A DNA stretch of 64,000 bases from Bacillota bacterium. GTDB taxonomy: Bacteria; Bacillota; Clostridia; Christensenellales; JAEXRW01. Below are positions 43,038-51,468 of this stretch, one piece after another. The stretch is taken from the NCBI GenBank assembly GCA_023454175.1, contig JAEXRW010000022.1:1-64000 (forward strand). Direction: 5' to 3'. How positions within the stretch are numbered: the first letter of the stretch is position 1; each line of letters starts with the position of its first letter. Made by a program: the position numbers and the translations under genes. The notes beneath the pieces were generated by a model that did no database searches, was not told where the DNA came from, and saw only the letters and a program-made list of their open reading frames with translations.

Positions 43038-43075
43038 GCAAAAGGCGCGCCCTATGTGAAGTGGACGCGCCTTTG
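43038..43075 (+). terminator. Probable intrinsic terminator
   Basis: AAAGGCGCG and CGCGCCTTT form a 9-bp stem with a loop of about 18 bases. It follows the DUF4177-like gene by 22 bases. Confidence 0.6.
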
Positions 43076-43202
43076 ATGGTTTAAATTTTCACAAGGGCTA
43101 TACAAGCCTTTATATTGTTTTGCGGCCATGACAATGAATTTCCCGCATGCCCATTTTGGCCCTCGGACGCGCACGTCGGAGATTAGGAGGGTCTCATTTT
43201 CT

Positions 43203-43279
43203 TGGCCCCATCAGACGAGGGGGCTGTCACCCAGAGCGACCCACAACAAATTAAAGGGTCGCTTGGTGACTGGGGGAGA
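43203..43279. repeat. Palindromic intergenic repeat, copy E1
   Basis: GGCCCCATC and GAGGGGGC open it, then GTCACC..GAGCGACCC pairs with GGGTCGC..GGTGAC, ending GGGGGAG. The 43076-43462 spacer holds only this and copy E2; the long plus-strand frame over it is not a plausible protein. Confidence 0.65.
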
Positions 43280-43324
43280 GAATCCTTCTTCTGACATCTC
43301 GGTCTATCGTTTAATAAACATCCT

Positions 43325-43379
43325 TGAGAGGGAGCTGTCACCCAAGCGACCTTTGGTTGCATGTGGCTTGAAGGAGGGA
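43325..43379. repeat. Palindromic intergenic repeat, copy E2
   Basis: A shorter, more degenerate relative of E1: GAGAGGGAGCTGTCACCCAA, then CAAGCGACC partly pairing with GGTTGCATG and GGCTTG, ending AAGGAGGG. Confidence 0.5.
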
Positions 43380-43462
43380 ACCACACAGGGCAAGATGAAT
43401 ATTTCTCAACGGAGACGGGCTTGCCTCTCTCTGCATTCTGTTATGAAAACTGTACATCGCTG

Positions 43463-44851
43463 TCACCCGCCTGCCGTAGCCGAAGGCTCCACGCTCGGCG
43501 ACGGTGATGGCGATAGCGATGGTGACGGCGCTAGTGACGGCGTCGGAGTTGGCGTCATCGATGGGGTTGGACTCGGGCTGCTTGATGGCGAAGGGCTCGG
43601 GGAAGGTACATACGGCCGGTACAGGCTCTTCATCATAGCCTGCACTTCGGGTGGGGGCGTGTCGGAATAGATAAATTGGTGCAGCAGGTCGTTGGTTTCG
43701 GGCTCCTTCGGGATGATGTCCGTCCCCTGCACGGAATAGTGCCCGTCGATGGGCACGCGGAATTGCATCACGTCCCTGTCCATCAGCGTAAATGCGTCCG
43801 TGATGAATCCGATCATCTCATCCTTCGTCATGTTCGTCTGCAGGATGGACAGGATGGAATCGAATACCGGCATCATTTCAATGAGGTTCTTCTGCTTCAG
43901 CTTGGTAAAAAGCGCGCTCAGCACTTCCCGCTGCCGCCTCGTCCGGTCGTAGTCGCCGTTGCCCACTTTACGTATGCGCATGTAGGCCACCGCCTGCCGC
44001 CCGTTCAGGGTCTGCTTGCCGGCTTTCGCCACCGGCGCGATGTTGCCGCCCAGCCTGCTGTTGGCCAGCGCCACGCTGCGGTTCAGCAGGTCCATCTCGT
44101 ATTCATAGACGGTGACTGTCACGCCGCCCAGCTTGTCCACGATTTTTTCTACCCCCGCGATATCCACCATGATATATTTCTGGATGTCCAGCCCCAGCAC
44201 GGTGTTTGCGGTGTTGATCGTCAGCTCGGGACCCCCCAGTACGAATGCGGCGTTGAATTTCCTCGGCCCCTTGCCCGGGATCTCCGTCTGCATGTCCCGC
44301 ATGATGGACGTTAGCTTGATCTTCTTGTGTTTCCGGTCTATGCTGATCACGATATTGGTGTCCGACCTGCCGGTTGACGCGCCGCCCCACCGGTCCATCC
44401 CCATCAGCAATATGTTTGTTACCTGCGTATCCTTGTTTGTAACCGGCGCCACATCCGTCGGTACATACGTCTCCCCGGGCAGGATATCGGTATCGTCCGC
44501 ATCGTCGGGGAGTTCGGATGGGGTGATACTGGGCGTGGGTGTGGGGGTGCCGCCCGGCTGGTAGTCCACATTGTCCGCCGCGCAGCTGAGGTACATCTGC
44601 AGGAAGGGGATCATCGCGTTTTTATCGCCGGTTATCTTGTAATAGGCGTACATGCCCCCCACGGCCAGGGCCAGGATGACCAGGATGATCAGCAGGGTGA
44701 GTAGCGCCTTTTTCCCGCCGCTCAACTTTTTCTTTCCCCAGTTGCCTGGGTGTACGTTTCTTCCGCGTGTACGCACGTCTGTTGATGGATGCTTGGTACC
44801 CGGCCCGCGCCGGTGTGTCCGGCGGCCTTTGCTGCGGTATAAGTCGTCCAT
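43463..44851 (-). CDS. LCP (LytR-CpsA-Psr) family wall-polymer ligase
   Basis: A 462-residue membrane-anchored enzyme that attaches polyprenyl-linked glycopolymers to peptidoglycan. A basic cytoplasmic segment of about 48 residues, one helix (LLTLLIILVILALAVGGMYAYY) and a spacer precede the LCP domain (about 140-375). Landmarks are ILLMGMDRW, GRSDTNIVISID, LTSIMRDMQTEIPGKG, and the Arg-rich RTRRQREVLSAL. The last about 45 residues are a Ser/Thr-Pro repeat tail. The ATG at 44851 follows GGGGG; a TTG nine codons earlier lacks a site. Confidence 0.88.
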   Translation of the reverse strand: MDDLYRSKGRRTHRRGPGTKHPSTDVRTRGRNVHPGNWGKKKLSGGKKALLTLLIILVILALAVGGMYAYYKITGDKNAMIPFLQMYLSCAADNVDYQPGGTPTPTPSITPSELPDDADDTDILPGETYVPTDVAPVTNKDTQVTNILLMGMDRWGGASTGRSDTNIVISIDRKHKKIKLTSIMRDMQTEIPGKGPRKFNAAFVLGGPELTINTANTVLGLDIQKYIMVDIAGVEKIVDKLGGVTVTVYEYEMDLLNRSVALANSRLGGNIAPVAKAGKQTLNGRQAVAYMRIRKVGNGDYDRTRRQREVLSALFTKLKQKNLIEMMPVFDSILSILQTNMTKDEMIGFITDAFTLMDRDVMQFRVPIDGHYSVQGTDIIPKEPETNDLLHQFIYSDTPPPEVQAMMKSLYRPYVPSPSPSPSSSPSPTPSMTPTPTPSLAPSPSLSPSPSPSVEPSATAGG

Positions 44852-45035
44852 GAGACCCCCATCGCTTTCGTAAGACAAAATCAGCTAAAAAATGATAGCA
44901 TGCTCTCTTCCATTTTTGCAAGCAAACGGATCCGGAATCAGTACCTTTCCTTTTTGATCGAATAGCTGAGGATATGGCCCTTGGTTAGAATTTTAGCACT
45001 CACCGCCCTCCTGCGTCCCTGGCTGGGGATATCAA

Positions 45036-45267
45036 TAAAAAGGAGAGTTCGCCCTCTCCTTTCAGGCTATCAAAAAACCTTGAGTGAAAAACAACAACTG
45101 TGTAAATATGCATTCACAAATCAAATCCGTCATTTCTGGCGGCGTGTACGTCAGAAATGACACCTCTCATGCAGGTTTGTGGTAAACAAACCTGCATGGT
45201 AAAACTCAAAAAAGTGGCATAGCCACTTTTTTGACGATCAGAAAGGAGAGGACGCCCTCCCCTTTGT
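45036..45267. repeat. Array of six hairpins downstream of folD
   Basis: Read from folD on the minus strand, six stems follow in series: AAAGGGGAG/CTCTCCTTT (45264-45242), AAAAAAGTGGC/GCCACTTTTTT (45232-45208), CATGCAGGTTTGT/ACAAACCTGCATG (45198-45168), GTCATTTCTG/CAGAAATGAC (45162-45129), TGTGAATG/TTTACACA (45118-45099) and AAAGGAGAG/CTCTCCTTTTT (45062-45035). The first and last are near duplicates, and their flanks form an outer inverted repeat. The second and last look like terminators. The rest of 44852-45298 shows no gene. Confidence 0.75.
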
Positions 45268-45298
45268 TGTTTCTATTAATGCCGGTTAATGGGTTGGC

Positions 45299-46165
45299 TC
45301 ACTTTCCGCGCGTGAGTCCTGCCGCCCTTCTCGCCGCTTCCAATGTGTTCTGGGCCAGTATCAGCGTTGTGACGGCGCCCACGCCGCCCGGCACGGGTGT
45401 GATTGCAGATGCGACGCTCTGCGCTTTTTCATAGTCCACGTCGCCCACGAAGTTCCCGTTTTCATCCACGTTGATCCCCACGTCGATCACAACGGCGCCG
45501 GGTTTGATGAAGGTCTCGTCGATACATTTGGGTTTGCCTGCCGCTGCGATCAGGATGTCCGCCCGCCTGCACACGCCGGGCAGGTCCGTGGTCCGGGTGT
45601 GGCAGACCGTCACAGTTGCGTTGGCCTTCAGCAGCAGCATCGCCATGGGCTTGCCCACCACCATGCTCCTGCCGATGATGACGGCTTCTTTCCCTTCGAT
45701 GGGGATGTCGTAATGCTTCAGCATCAGCATGGCCGCCGCCGGGGTGCAGGGAGCAAATACGCCGGTATACCCCTCATACACGCCCGCCTCGCATACCAGT
45801 CCCATGCAGTCCACGTCCTTGTCGGGATTGATGGTTTCCCGTGCATGGCTGTCCGAAAGCGTCTTGGGCAGCGGGCATAGCACCAGGATCCCGTCCACCC
45901 CCGGGTCGTTGTTCAATGAATCGAACGCCTTGTCAAAATCCTTCTGCGATACGGTTTCGGGCAGGCTGACCAGCTTTGTCTCCATTCCGCACGCGTTCAA
46001 CCGTTTTACCGCGCTGCTTTCGTAATAGACGTCGTCGGGCTTCTCCCCCACGCGCAGGATGGCCAGCGTCGGGGTGATCCCGTTTTCCTTCATATCCTCT
46101 ACGGCGGCCAGCAGTTTTTCCGTTTCGGCCTTTACCACGTCCGCGCCTTTTATGATTTGCGGCAT
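45299..46165 (-). CDS. folD: Methylene-THF dehydrogenase / methenyl-THF cyclohydrolase
   Basis: A 288-residue bifunctional folate enzyme interconverting 5,10-methylene-, 5,10-methenyl- and 10-formyl-THF. The substrate-side Tyr and Lys lie in DVYYESSAVKRL. GILVLCPLPKTL, DVDCMGLV and the NADP loop IIGRSMVVGKPMAMLLL are present, and it ends in ITPVPGGVGAVTTLIL. The start overlaps the end of fchA by 16 bases and GGAGG lies before the ATG. Its 3' side carries an array of hairpins. With fchA and folT in the window, one-carbon metabolism is well represented. Confidence 0.93.
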   Translation of the reverse strand: MPQIIKGADVVKAETEKLLAAVEDMKENGITPTLAILRVGEKPDDVYYESSAVKRLNACGMETKLVSLPETVSQKDFDKAFDSLNNDPGVDGILVLCPLPKTLSDSHARETINPDKDVDCMGLVCEAGVYEGYTGVFAPCTPAAAMLMLKHYDIPIEGKEAVIIGRSMVVGKPMAMLLLKANATVTVCHTRTTDLPGVCRRADILIAAAGKPKCIDETFIKPGAVVIDVGINVDENGNFVGDVDYEKAQSVASAITPVPGGVGAVTTLILAQNTLEAARRAAGLTRGK

Positions 46166-46782
46166 ACCATTACCTCCACTTGCTTGTATAGTAGCGTGCC
46201 CCGTTCGAAGTCCGCCTCATACGTACGGCACTCTTCTTCCAAAGCATCCGCAGTTTTCCTGTCCTCCATGAGGGATGTGTTGATGAATACATTGAGCGCC
46301 GCGCCCCGCATCGCCGCCACTGCAAAAAGCGCGCCCACGCCCACGTCGCTCACCGCCAGTTTGGTCCCCTTTTCCTTGGCCTCGCACAGCAGGTCCAGTA
46401 TCCCATTGGCTGTTTTTAAGATGGCTAGCGGTGGCTTCACGGCTTCTTTGAGCGCCGCTTCCAGCACACCCCGCCGCATTGCCTTCTCTTCGTCCGTTTC
46501 CTTTGGCAGCCTGTACGCCTGCGAAAGCGGTTCGAATGCTTTGGCGTCCTCGTCTATCAGGCTTAATAAGGTGAGCCGGAGTTCCTTCGCCTTTTCCACC
46601 AGGTTATTCATGTCCGCGTGGACTAGCTGGTATTTCGCGCTTTTCAGCGTCAGGTTGGCCACCATCGAAGCCAGCGCCGCCGCCAGCGCTCCGCACAGCG
46701 CGCTCGCGCCCCCGCCCCCCGGCACCGGGGCGTTGGATGCCAGTTCCTCCGTGAACCGGTCGATCTGCATGTCCGTGAACAT
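46150..46782 (-). CDS. fchA: Cyclodeaminase/cyclohydrolase family protein (methenyl-THF cyclohydrolase type)
   Basis: A 210-residue all-helical protein of the formiminotransferase-cyclodeaminase family. The family start DMQIDRFTEELASNAPVPGGGGASALCGALAAALASMVANLT is clear. Stand-alone members in Clostridia act as methenyl-THF cyclohydrolase (FchA) or formimino-THF cyclodeaminase. Translational overlap with folD favours the cyclohydrolase role in the formate-to-methylene-THF route. GGAGGGAAAAGT precedes the ATG. Confidence 0.85.
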   Translation of the reverse strand: MFTDMQIDRFTEELASNAPVPGGGGASALCGALAAALASMVANLTLKSAKYQLVHADMNNLVEKAKELRLTLLSLIDEDAKAFEPLSQAYRLPKETDEEKAMRRGVLEAALKEAVKPPLAILKTANGILDLLCEAKEKGTKLAVSDVGVGALFAVAAMRGAALNVFINTSLMEDRKTADALEEECRTYEADFERGTLLYKQVEVMVCRKS

Positions 46783-46976
46783 ACTTTTCCCTCCGTTTAT
46801 GAAAGAGTGTAAATAATATCTGATCAGGGATATATTATTTTCGCATGACGAAATCCTATCAAGGAAAAATGGTTTGGGAACGAAGATGGAAATATTCTAC
46901 CATGGCGAAGGGCATTCGTTCATCAGTTATTTTGATTTTCATGCAAATTGTTTGTGAAGGTTTTTGAGGTAAGCCC

Positions 46977-47318
46977 TCACTTTTCGTCCGCTCTGTTGGA
47001 GAACATCGCCCGCATGGCTTCGGCGTTTGCGCGCAGCCGTTTGTAGATCTTCCGGTGTGCGGGGATGGAGCAGATGAACGGGAGCAGGAAACAGGCGGCG
47101 ATGCCCACGATTGTGATGGGCATTCCATAGGACATGGCGGAAATGGAAAAGAGGCTGTCCAGCAGCCAGTATATCCCCAGGAACGGCACCGTCAGGAAGA
47201 AAAAGCCCAGTGTGATCCGTCTTGCTTTCCTTGCATTTTCCCTGTCTGCGAAGTCCGTGAGCCCCTTCGGGTGCAGCCAGGCATGGTACAGGTATTGTTT
47301 GAATGGTATATAGTCCAT
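46977..47318 (-). CDS. Hypothetical protein with two membrane helices
   Basis: A 113-residue protein: a short cytoplasmic start (MDYIPFKQYLYHAWLHPKGLTDFADREN), helices at about 36-55 (ITLGFFFLTVPFLGIYWLL) and 66-87 (GMPITIVGIAACFLLPFICSI), and a basic tail. GGGGAG lies four bases before the ATG at 47318; an upstream frame start lacks a site. I recognise no family, and it is monocistronic. Confidence 0.65.
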   Translation of the reverse strand: MDYIPFKQYLYHAWLHPKGLTDFADRENARKARRITLGFFFLTVPFLGIYWLLDSLFSISAMSYGMPITIVGIAACFLLPFICSIPAHRKIYKRLRANAEAMRAMFSNRADEK

Positions 47319-47368
47319 ATTACTCCCCGGTATCTGGAATGCGATTTGAACATGGTATTCAGCCATCG

Positions 47369-47427
47369 TATGGCGCCTCTGTTGGGGGAGCCGCCACCGT
47401 AGCCTAAGCTTGCGGTGGCAGAGGGTT
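47369..47427. repeat. Palindromic intergenic repeat, copy F
   Basis: ATGGCGCCTCTGTTGGGGGA opens it, as in copy B, followed by the stem GCCACCG/CGGTGGC and the closing AGAGGG. It lies between capA and the two-helix protein gene. Confidence 0.65.
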
Positions 47428-47447
47428 TGGATCTAGTTTCCCAGCTG

Positions 47448-48647
47448 CTATTTATTCCGGCTGAAGCTTTCCGGGTTCAGCCACTCGCGCACTTTGATAC
47501 CGGTGATGGCCCGCGCGCTGGCTCCCACCACTTTATTGATGCGGCTGTACGCCTGCGGGTAGGGGATGCTGCCGTCCGCTTTCTTCACCGGCACGATGGG
47601 GTACCATTTGCCCGTCCGCAGGTTTGTTGCCGGCAGGTAGCCCGCTTCTCCGAGGGTCACGTCCCCCGTCACGGTGTCCTTCACGATGCGGATGCCTGCC
47701 AGCATGGTATCGGTGTTGTCCAGCCCGCTGTGCATCCCGCCCATGTTGGAGATCAGGTTACCCAGGGAGTAGAAAACCAGTGTTTTGTGGCTGGATCCTT
47801 GTGATTTCACCATTCTGATCTGCTGCAGGATATGCGGGTGCATCCCGAAGATGACGTCGACCTCGCGGTTGGCCAGGTGCTGGGCGATGCGTGTCTGCTC
47901 CGCGTTCAGTTTCGTGGTATTTTCCCTTCCCCAGTGCAGGTAAAAGATGATGAATTCCGCGCCGTCGTTCCTCATTTTCTGTATCGTACTGTTCATCTCG
48001 CCCGCGTTTGTACTGTTGAATGCATGGCTGAATGAGTTCAAAAGCCCCGAGGTGGTCCTGGTCATCCGGTGCCCGTTGATGGTCTTGATGCCGTTCTTGC
48101 TCCGGCTTGTTTGAAACGTATAACCCGTGAAGCCGATTTTGATGCCGTTGGCCTCTTTGACGACGTAATTCTTGTCCCCGGCTTTTGCGCGCATGCCGGT
48201 GATATCGAAGCCCCTGCTTTTCAGCACGCTCAGCGTTCTGAAGATCCCGGTATCCCCGAAATCGTTCACATGGTTGTTGGCAAAATTCAGTATGTCGAAG
48301 CCTGCGTATTTCAGCCCGTCGGCGAGGGCGTCCGGCACGCTGAACCGCGGCGGCGATTTGCTGTCGATGATCTTCTTGTTGGAAAACGTGCTTTCAAAAT
48401 TGCCGATGGAAAGGTCGGCGGCCTCCAGCATCGGTTTGATGTATGTGTAATCGCCGGTGAAGTCGTATTTTTTGGTAGCGCTGTTATAGTGGGTGGATAG
48501 CTGCCGCGGCATCGTCATGATATCCCCCGCAGCCGCCACCGTCGCTTCCAGTATCTTTGGCGGCCTCGCCAGGGCAGTGGCGGTAAAACCGCATGAAATG
48601 AGCATGCTTGCCAGGGCAAAAATGACCAAACGGGAGATGCGTTTCAT
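47448..48647 (-). CDS. CapA-family protein (exported metallophosphatase-like)
   Basis: A 399-residue exported protein of the poly-gamma-glutamate CapA/PGA_cap family. A signal peptide covers about residues 1-27; LISC within it could serve as a lipobox, or cleavage may follow ALA. The domain landmarks are AAAGDIMTMPRQL, IGNFESTFSNKK, NFANNHVNDFGDTGI, FYLHWGREN, GMHPHILQ and FYSLGNLISN, the metal-binding pattern of calcineurin-like phosphatases. The other Cap genes are absent, so polyglutamate synthesis is not implied. I chose the ATG at 48647 after GAGAGG. Confidence 0.83.
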   Translation of the reverse strand: MKRISRLVIFALASMLISCGFTATALARPPKILEATVAAAGDIMTMPRQLSTHYNSATKKYDFTGDYTYIKPMLEAADLSIGNFESTFSNKKIIDSKSPPRFSVPDALADGLKYAGFDILNFANNHVNDFGDTGIFRTLSVLKSRGFDITGMRAKAGDKNYVVKEANGIKIGFTGYTFQTSRSKNGIKTINGHRMTRTTSGLLNSFSHAFNSTNAGEMNSTIQKMRNDGAEFIIFYLHWGRENTTKLNAEQTRIAQHLANREVDVIFGMHPHILQQIRMVKSQGSSHKTLVFYSLGNLISNMGGMHSGLDNTDTMLAGIRIVKDTVTGDVTLGEAGYLPATNLRTGKWYPIVPVKKADGSIPYPQAYSRINKVVGASARAITGIKVREWLNPESFSRNK

Positions 48648-48840
48648 GGATGTGGAGCCTCTCATTCGCAATTCGTTTTTCTGGATGTCCTGTTTTGAAA
48701 AGAAAAGCATGGATGGTCACGCGTATGCCGTCACAAACAGGATAGCACATTTATGACAATAATGGTACCCCTGCACACGTTTATTGGGTAAAGTGCAGAT
48801 ACTCGATAGCCCTTAAAGCAAGTATGGTAAGGTAATCTGT

Positions 48841-49213
48841 AATGGCGCACACGCGTCGCGCGTTTGACTAGGCGCAGTTCGCTCAGGAGATAGGTGTAAC
48901 TGGAGGCTGCTCCGACGACTGACGCTATCCGTCGCACAGTCTTGGTAGTAACCTCCAAGACAATCCACGAAGCCCACGCGCACGTAGCGCGTTGGCAAGG
49001 CGCGCGAGGACCGGAAGCGAGGCGTAGTCGGAGGCTACGTTGAGCGCCCAACCGCAAGTTGCTACATGACTTGCAAGCCAGTACATGACCGGTCTAAGGC
49101 AATCCAGAATGGTTTGAGACAAGGCGCTGTGCGGCTCAGGAGGGAGGTGTAGCCGGAGGCTACTCCGCACCGACTGAACGTAAACCGCAACGCAGTATTC
49201 AAGCCATTCTGGG
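48841..49213. repeat. Cluster of three related inverted-repeat elements
   Basis: Three units share an opening GGCGC, a GTAxxC-GGA-GGCTxC core hairpin (48896-48910, 49024-49038, 49148-49162) and a CGCAACGC-like end. Unit 3 is enclosed by a long inverted repeat, CCAGAATGGTTTGA (49104-49117) with TCAAGCCATTCTGG (49199-49212). A separate hairpin GTCTTGG/CCAAGAC lies at 48939-48961. No gene is present. The region separates capA from the folT promoter. Confidence 0.65.
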
Positions 49214-49221
49214 CAGCCTTA

Positions 49222-49250
49222 TTGTATAGTTATGCAGGTTCTGATATAAT
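49222..49250 (+). promoter_or_regulatory. Promoter of the THF riboswitch-folT transcript
   Basis: TTGTAT and TATAAT are separated by exactly 17 bases. The aptamer begins about 22 bases after the -10. Confidence 0.75.
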
Positions 49251-49271
49251 TAGCGCAATCAACAGCATAAT

Positions 49272-49375
49272 GGCAGAGTAGGTCATGCGCGTCAAGTGCC
49301 GCGGGATGGGAAGTCGCCCGCGGACGAAAGGGATTTATTGGGTCCCTGCGGTGCACGGCCGCGTCCGCTGCGCAT
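49272..49375 (+). promoter_or_regulatory. THF (tetrahydrofolate) riboswitch aptamer
   Basis: The RNA matches the folT/THF riboswitch consensus: GCAGAGTAGGTCATGC, then GCGTCAAGTGCC, a P3 stem CCGCGGG/CCCGCGG (49299-49305, 49317-49323) enclosing GATGGGA, then ACGAA and the closing GCGGTGC..GTCCGCTGC strand. The downstream gene encodes a folate ECF transporter component, which supports the call. Downstream, CGCGGCCG (49415-49422) followed by CCTTTTT can pair with CGGCCGCG (49356-49363) inside the 3' part of the aptamer, a likely terminator in competition with it. Confidence 0.92.
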
Positions 49376-49394
49376 TTGTGTCATGCGGCTTTTT

Positions 49395-49430
49395 GCATGG
49401 ATCATGCAAGAGTCCGCGGCCGCCTTTTTC
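49395..49430 (+). terminator. Probable expression-platform terminator of the THF riboswitch
   Basis: The local hairpin TTGCATG/CATGCAA and the distal strand CGCGGCCG followed by CCTTTTT form the 3' part of a terminator whose 5' strand lies in the aptamer (49356-49363). Confidence 0.6.
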
Positions 49431-49523
49431 CCATGCAGGAACTATTGATGTGTAGTTTCTAAGGCGCAAGCAAATCGTGGTTATCGTTTCTGACCAGGCG
49501 CTGGGAAAAAGGAGAAAGAAGAC

Positions 49524-50174
49524 ATGAAAAGCTTCCGGATTTTCCCGCGTTTCACCCCCCTCACCATCGCCTATGCCGCCATGCTCATCGCCATGAGCGC
49601 TGTGCTCTATGCATTCCTTACCTTCAATCTGAATATCGGCGGCGGCATCATAGTCAAAAAGCTTGGTTTCGGGTCGATCCCTATCATGCTCAGCGGCATG
49701 CTCTTCGGTCCCGTGGTTGGGGGCATCGTGGGCGGGCTTTCTGACATCCTGCAGTATTTGATCAACCCCGTGAAAGCGGGGGGGTACCTGCCGGTCTTCA
49801 CGCTCACGGCTATCCTGATCGGCGTTATCCCTTCCCTCTTTTACCTGTGGGAAAAGCCGGGCAGGCCGCATGCGGTGTTGGCCTTTTTCAAGGTGCTTCT
49901 GGCCGTCGTCGTTACGATGGTCGTTTGTTCTTTCTTCCTCAATACGCTTTGGTTTTTCCTCATTATAAAACCGGACTACATGGCACAGCTGCTGACCGGG
50001 AACCTTTCAGCCCCTGCCCAGGCCTTGCTGATTACCCGGATCCTGGGGGAGTCGATATCCATCCCGGTTTATTCCATCCTGCTCCATACGCTCTACCGCT
50101 ACCGCCGGGTATATATTTCTCCCCGGATGGAACAGCATATGGTCAGGGACCGGCAAAGCAAACAGCCGGCATAG
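49524..50174 (+). CDS. folT: Folate ECF transporter substrate-binding component
   Basis: A 216-residue membrane protein with about six helices, the S component that binds folate and docks on the shared EcfAAT module. The segment LNIGGGIIVKKLGFGSIPIMLSGMLFGPVVGGIVGGLSDILQYLI is typical of FolT. GGAG nine bases before the ATG sets the start. Its leader contains a THF riboswitch, which confirms the folate link. The EcfA and EcfT genes are not in the window. A basic tail (RDRQSKQPA) ends it. Confidence 0.92.
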   Translation: MKSFRIFPRFTPLTIAYAAMLIAMSAVLYAFLTFNLNIGGGIIVKKLGFGSIPIMLSGMLFGPVVGGIVGGLSDILQYLINPVKAGGYLPVFTLTAILIGVIPSLFYLWEKPGRPHAVLAFFKVLLAVVVTMVVCSFFLNTLWFFLIIKPDYMAQLLTGNLSAPAQALLITRILGESISIPVYSILLHTLYRYRRVYISPRMEQHMVRDRQSKQPA

Positions 50175-50212
50175 GCCGGCTGTGGTAAATCATTGACCTA
50201 TAATATCAGTGA

Positions 50213-51277
50213 TCAAACCTTCTGCAGGATCTCTTCGAAGGCCTGTATGAGTATGTCCATCTGCGCGTCGGTCCCCATGCTGATGCGCAGGTGGTCCTTG
50301 ATGCGTTGCGTTCGGAAATTGCGCACCAGAATATTGCGGGCACGTAATTGCTGCATCGCTTCCGCCCCGTCCAGCTTCGGGTGCCGCACGAAAACGAAGT
50401 TGGTCTTGGAGTCCGTCACCTGAAAGCCGAGCCTGAGCAGTTCCCCCTTGGTCCTTTCCCGTGTGGCGACGACCCTTGCATTCTGCGCGGTATAATAGGC
50501 GTCGTCCGCCAGTGCCGCAGCCGCGCACGCCTGCGCCGTGAAGTCCAGCGGGTAGGAATTGAAGCAGTCCTTGATCTTGAAAAGGCCGTTGATCAGTTCC
50601 ACGCTGCCCACCGCGTATCCTACGCGCAGCCCCGCCAGCGCCTGGGATTTGGAGAGTGTGCGGATGACCAGCAGGTTGTCATACTTGTGGATCAGCGGGA
50701 TGGCCGTCTGCGTACCAAATTCCACATACGCTTCGTCGATCACCACCGCGCATTCCGGGCAGTTTTGAACGATCTCTTCGATGGCGGAAGTAGGCAGTGC
50801 GATCCCGGTGGGTGCGTTCGGGTTGGGAAGGATCACGCCCCCCTTTGCCCCGAAAAATTTCTGGTACGGCACGGTGAAATCGTCGTTTAAAGGGATGACG
50901 TCGCTCTGCATCCCGAATATCTCCGCGTAAGTCTTGTAAAAAGCGTATGTGATATCGTTGTACCGCACCGGGTGGTCGCCGAAAAAAGCCATGAAACAAA
51001 AGCCGAGGACTTCGTCCGATCCGTTCCCGCAAAAAACGTTATCGACCGATACGCCGTGCCGCCTTGCGATCACTTCCCGCAGCGCGTCGAATTTCGGGGG
51101 CGGGTACAGCCGCATGTTCTCCCCGCACGCTTCCTTTCCCGCCAAAAGCGCCCTGGGCGAAGGCGGGTATGGGCTCTCGTTCGTGTTCAGTTTGATGATC
51201 TGTTCCCTCGGTTTGGGCTGCTCCCCGGCCACGTATTCACTGATGGCCTGTGCTCGTGTGTTCAGGTATTTGTACAT
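50213..51277 (-). CDS. hisC: Histidinol-phosphate aminotransferase
   Basis: A 354-residue fold-type I PLP enzyme of histidine synthesis. KLNTNESPYPPSP at the start, GNGSDEVLGFCF, PNPNAPTGIALP, VVIDEAYVEFG and the PLP lysine block TLSKSQALAGLRVGYA are in order, and HLRISMGTDAQMD closes it. No other his genes are nearby. Stand-alone HisC-like enzymes may also use aromatic amino acids, so broader specificity is possible. No T-box or other leader structure was recognised upstream. Confidence 0.9.
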   Translation of the reverse strand: MYKYLNTRAQAISEYVAGEQPKPREQIIKLNTNESPYPPSPRALLAGKEACGENMRLYPPPKFDALREVIARRHGVSVDNVFCGNGSDEVLGFCFMAFFGDHPVRYNDITYAFYKTYAEIFGMQSDVIPLNDDFTVPYQKFFGAKGGVILPNPNAPTGIALPTSAIEEIVQNCPECAVVIDEAYVEFGTQTAIPLIHKYDNLLVIRTLSKSQALAGLRVGYAVGSVELINGLFKIKDCFNSYPLDFTAQACAAAALADDAYYTAQNARVVATRERTKGELLRLGFQVTDSKTNFVFVRHPKLDGAEAMQQLRARNILVRNFRTQRIKDHLRISMGTDAQMDILIQAFEEILQKV

Positions 51278-51468
51278 ATGGTGAACTCCTTTTCGGGAAA
51301 AATGGTTTCGGTGTTACACTGGTTCCGGTAATAGCCTGGTTGAATAATTATTTTATCATATATTTGCCATCTTTGATATGTGCAATGCCCCATACCGTCC
51401 CCTCTCTTCACGCCTTTGTGGTAAAATAGGGTGATGATATGCATGGTATGAACAAGGAGGGGTCTCGG

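Noticed and set aside
43128..43670. Long plus-strand open frame over the repeat region and the LCP gene tail
   Set aside because: Its composition comes from palindromic repeats E1/E2 and from the antisense of the LCP Ser/Pro tail. It has no ribosome site or protein-like domain.
48711..49221. Transposon or phage remnant in the inverted-repeat cluster
   Set aside because: No transposase, integrase or flanking target duplication is visible; only non-coding inverted repeats are present.
51278..51468. T-box or attenuator upstream of hisC
   Set aside because: The spacer is short and lacks the T-box signature (AGGGTGG..CCGCG) or a His-codon leader.
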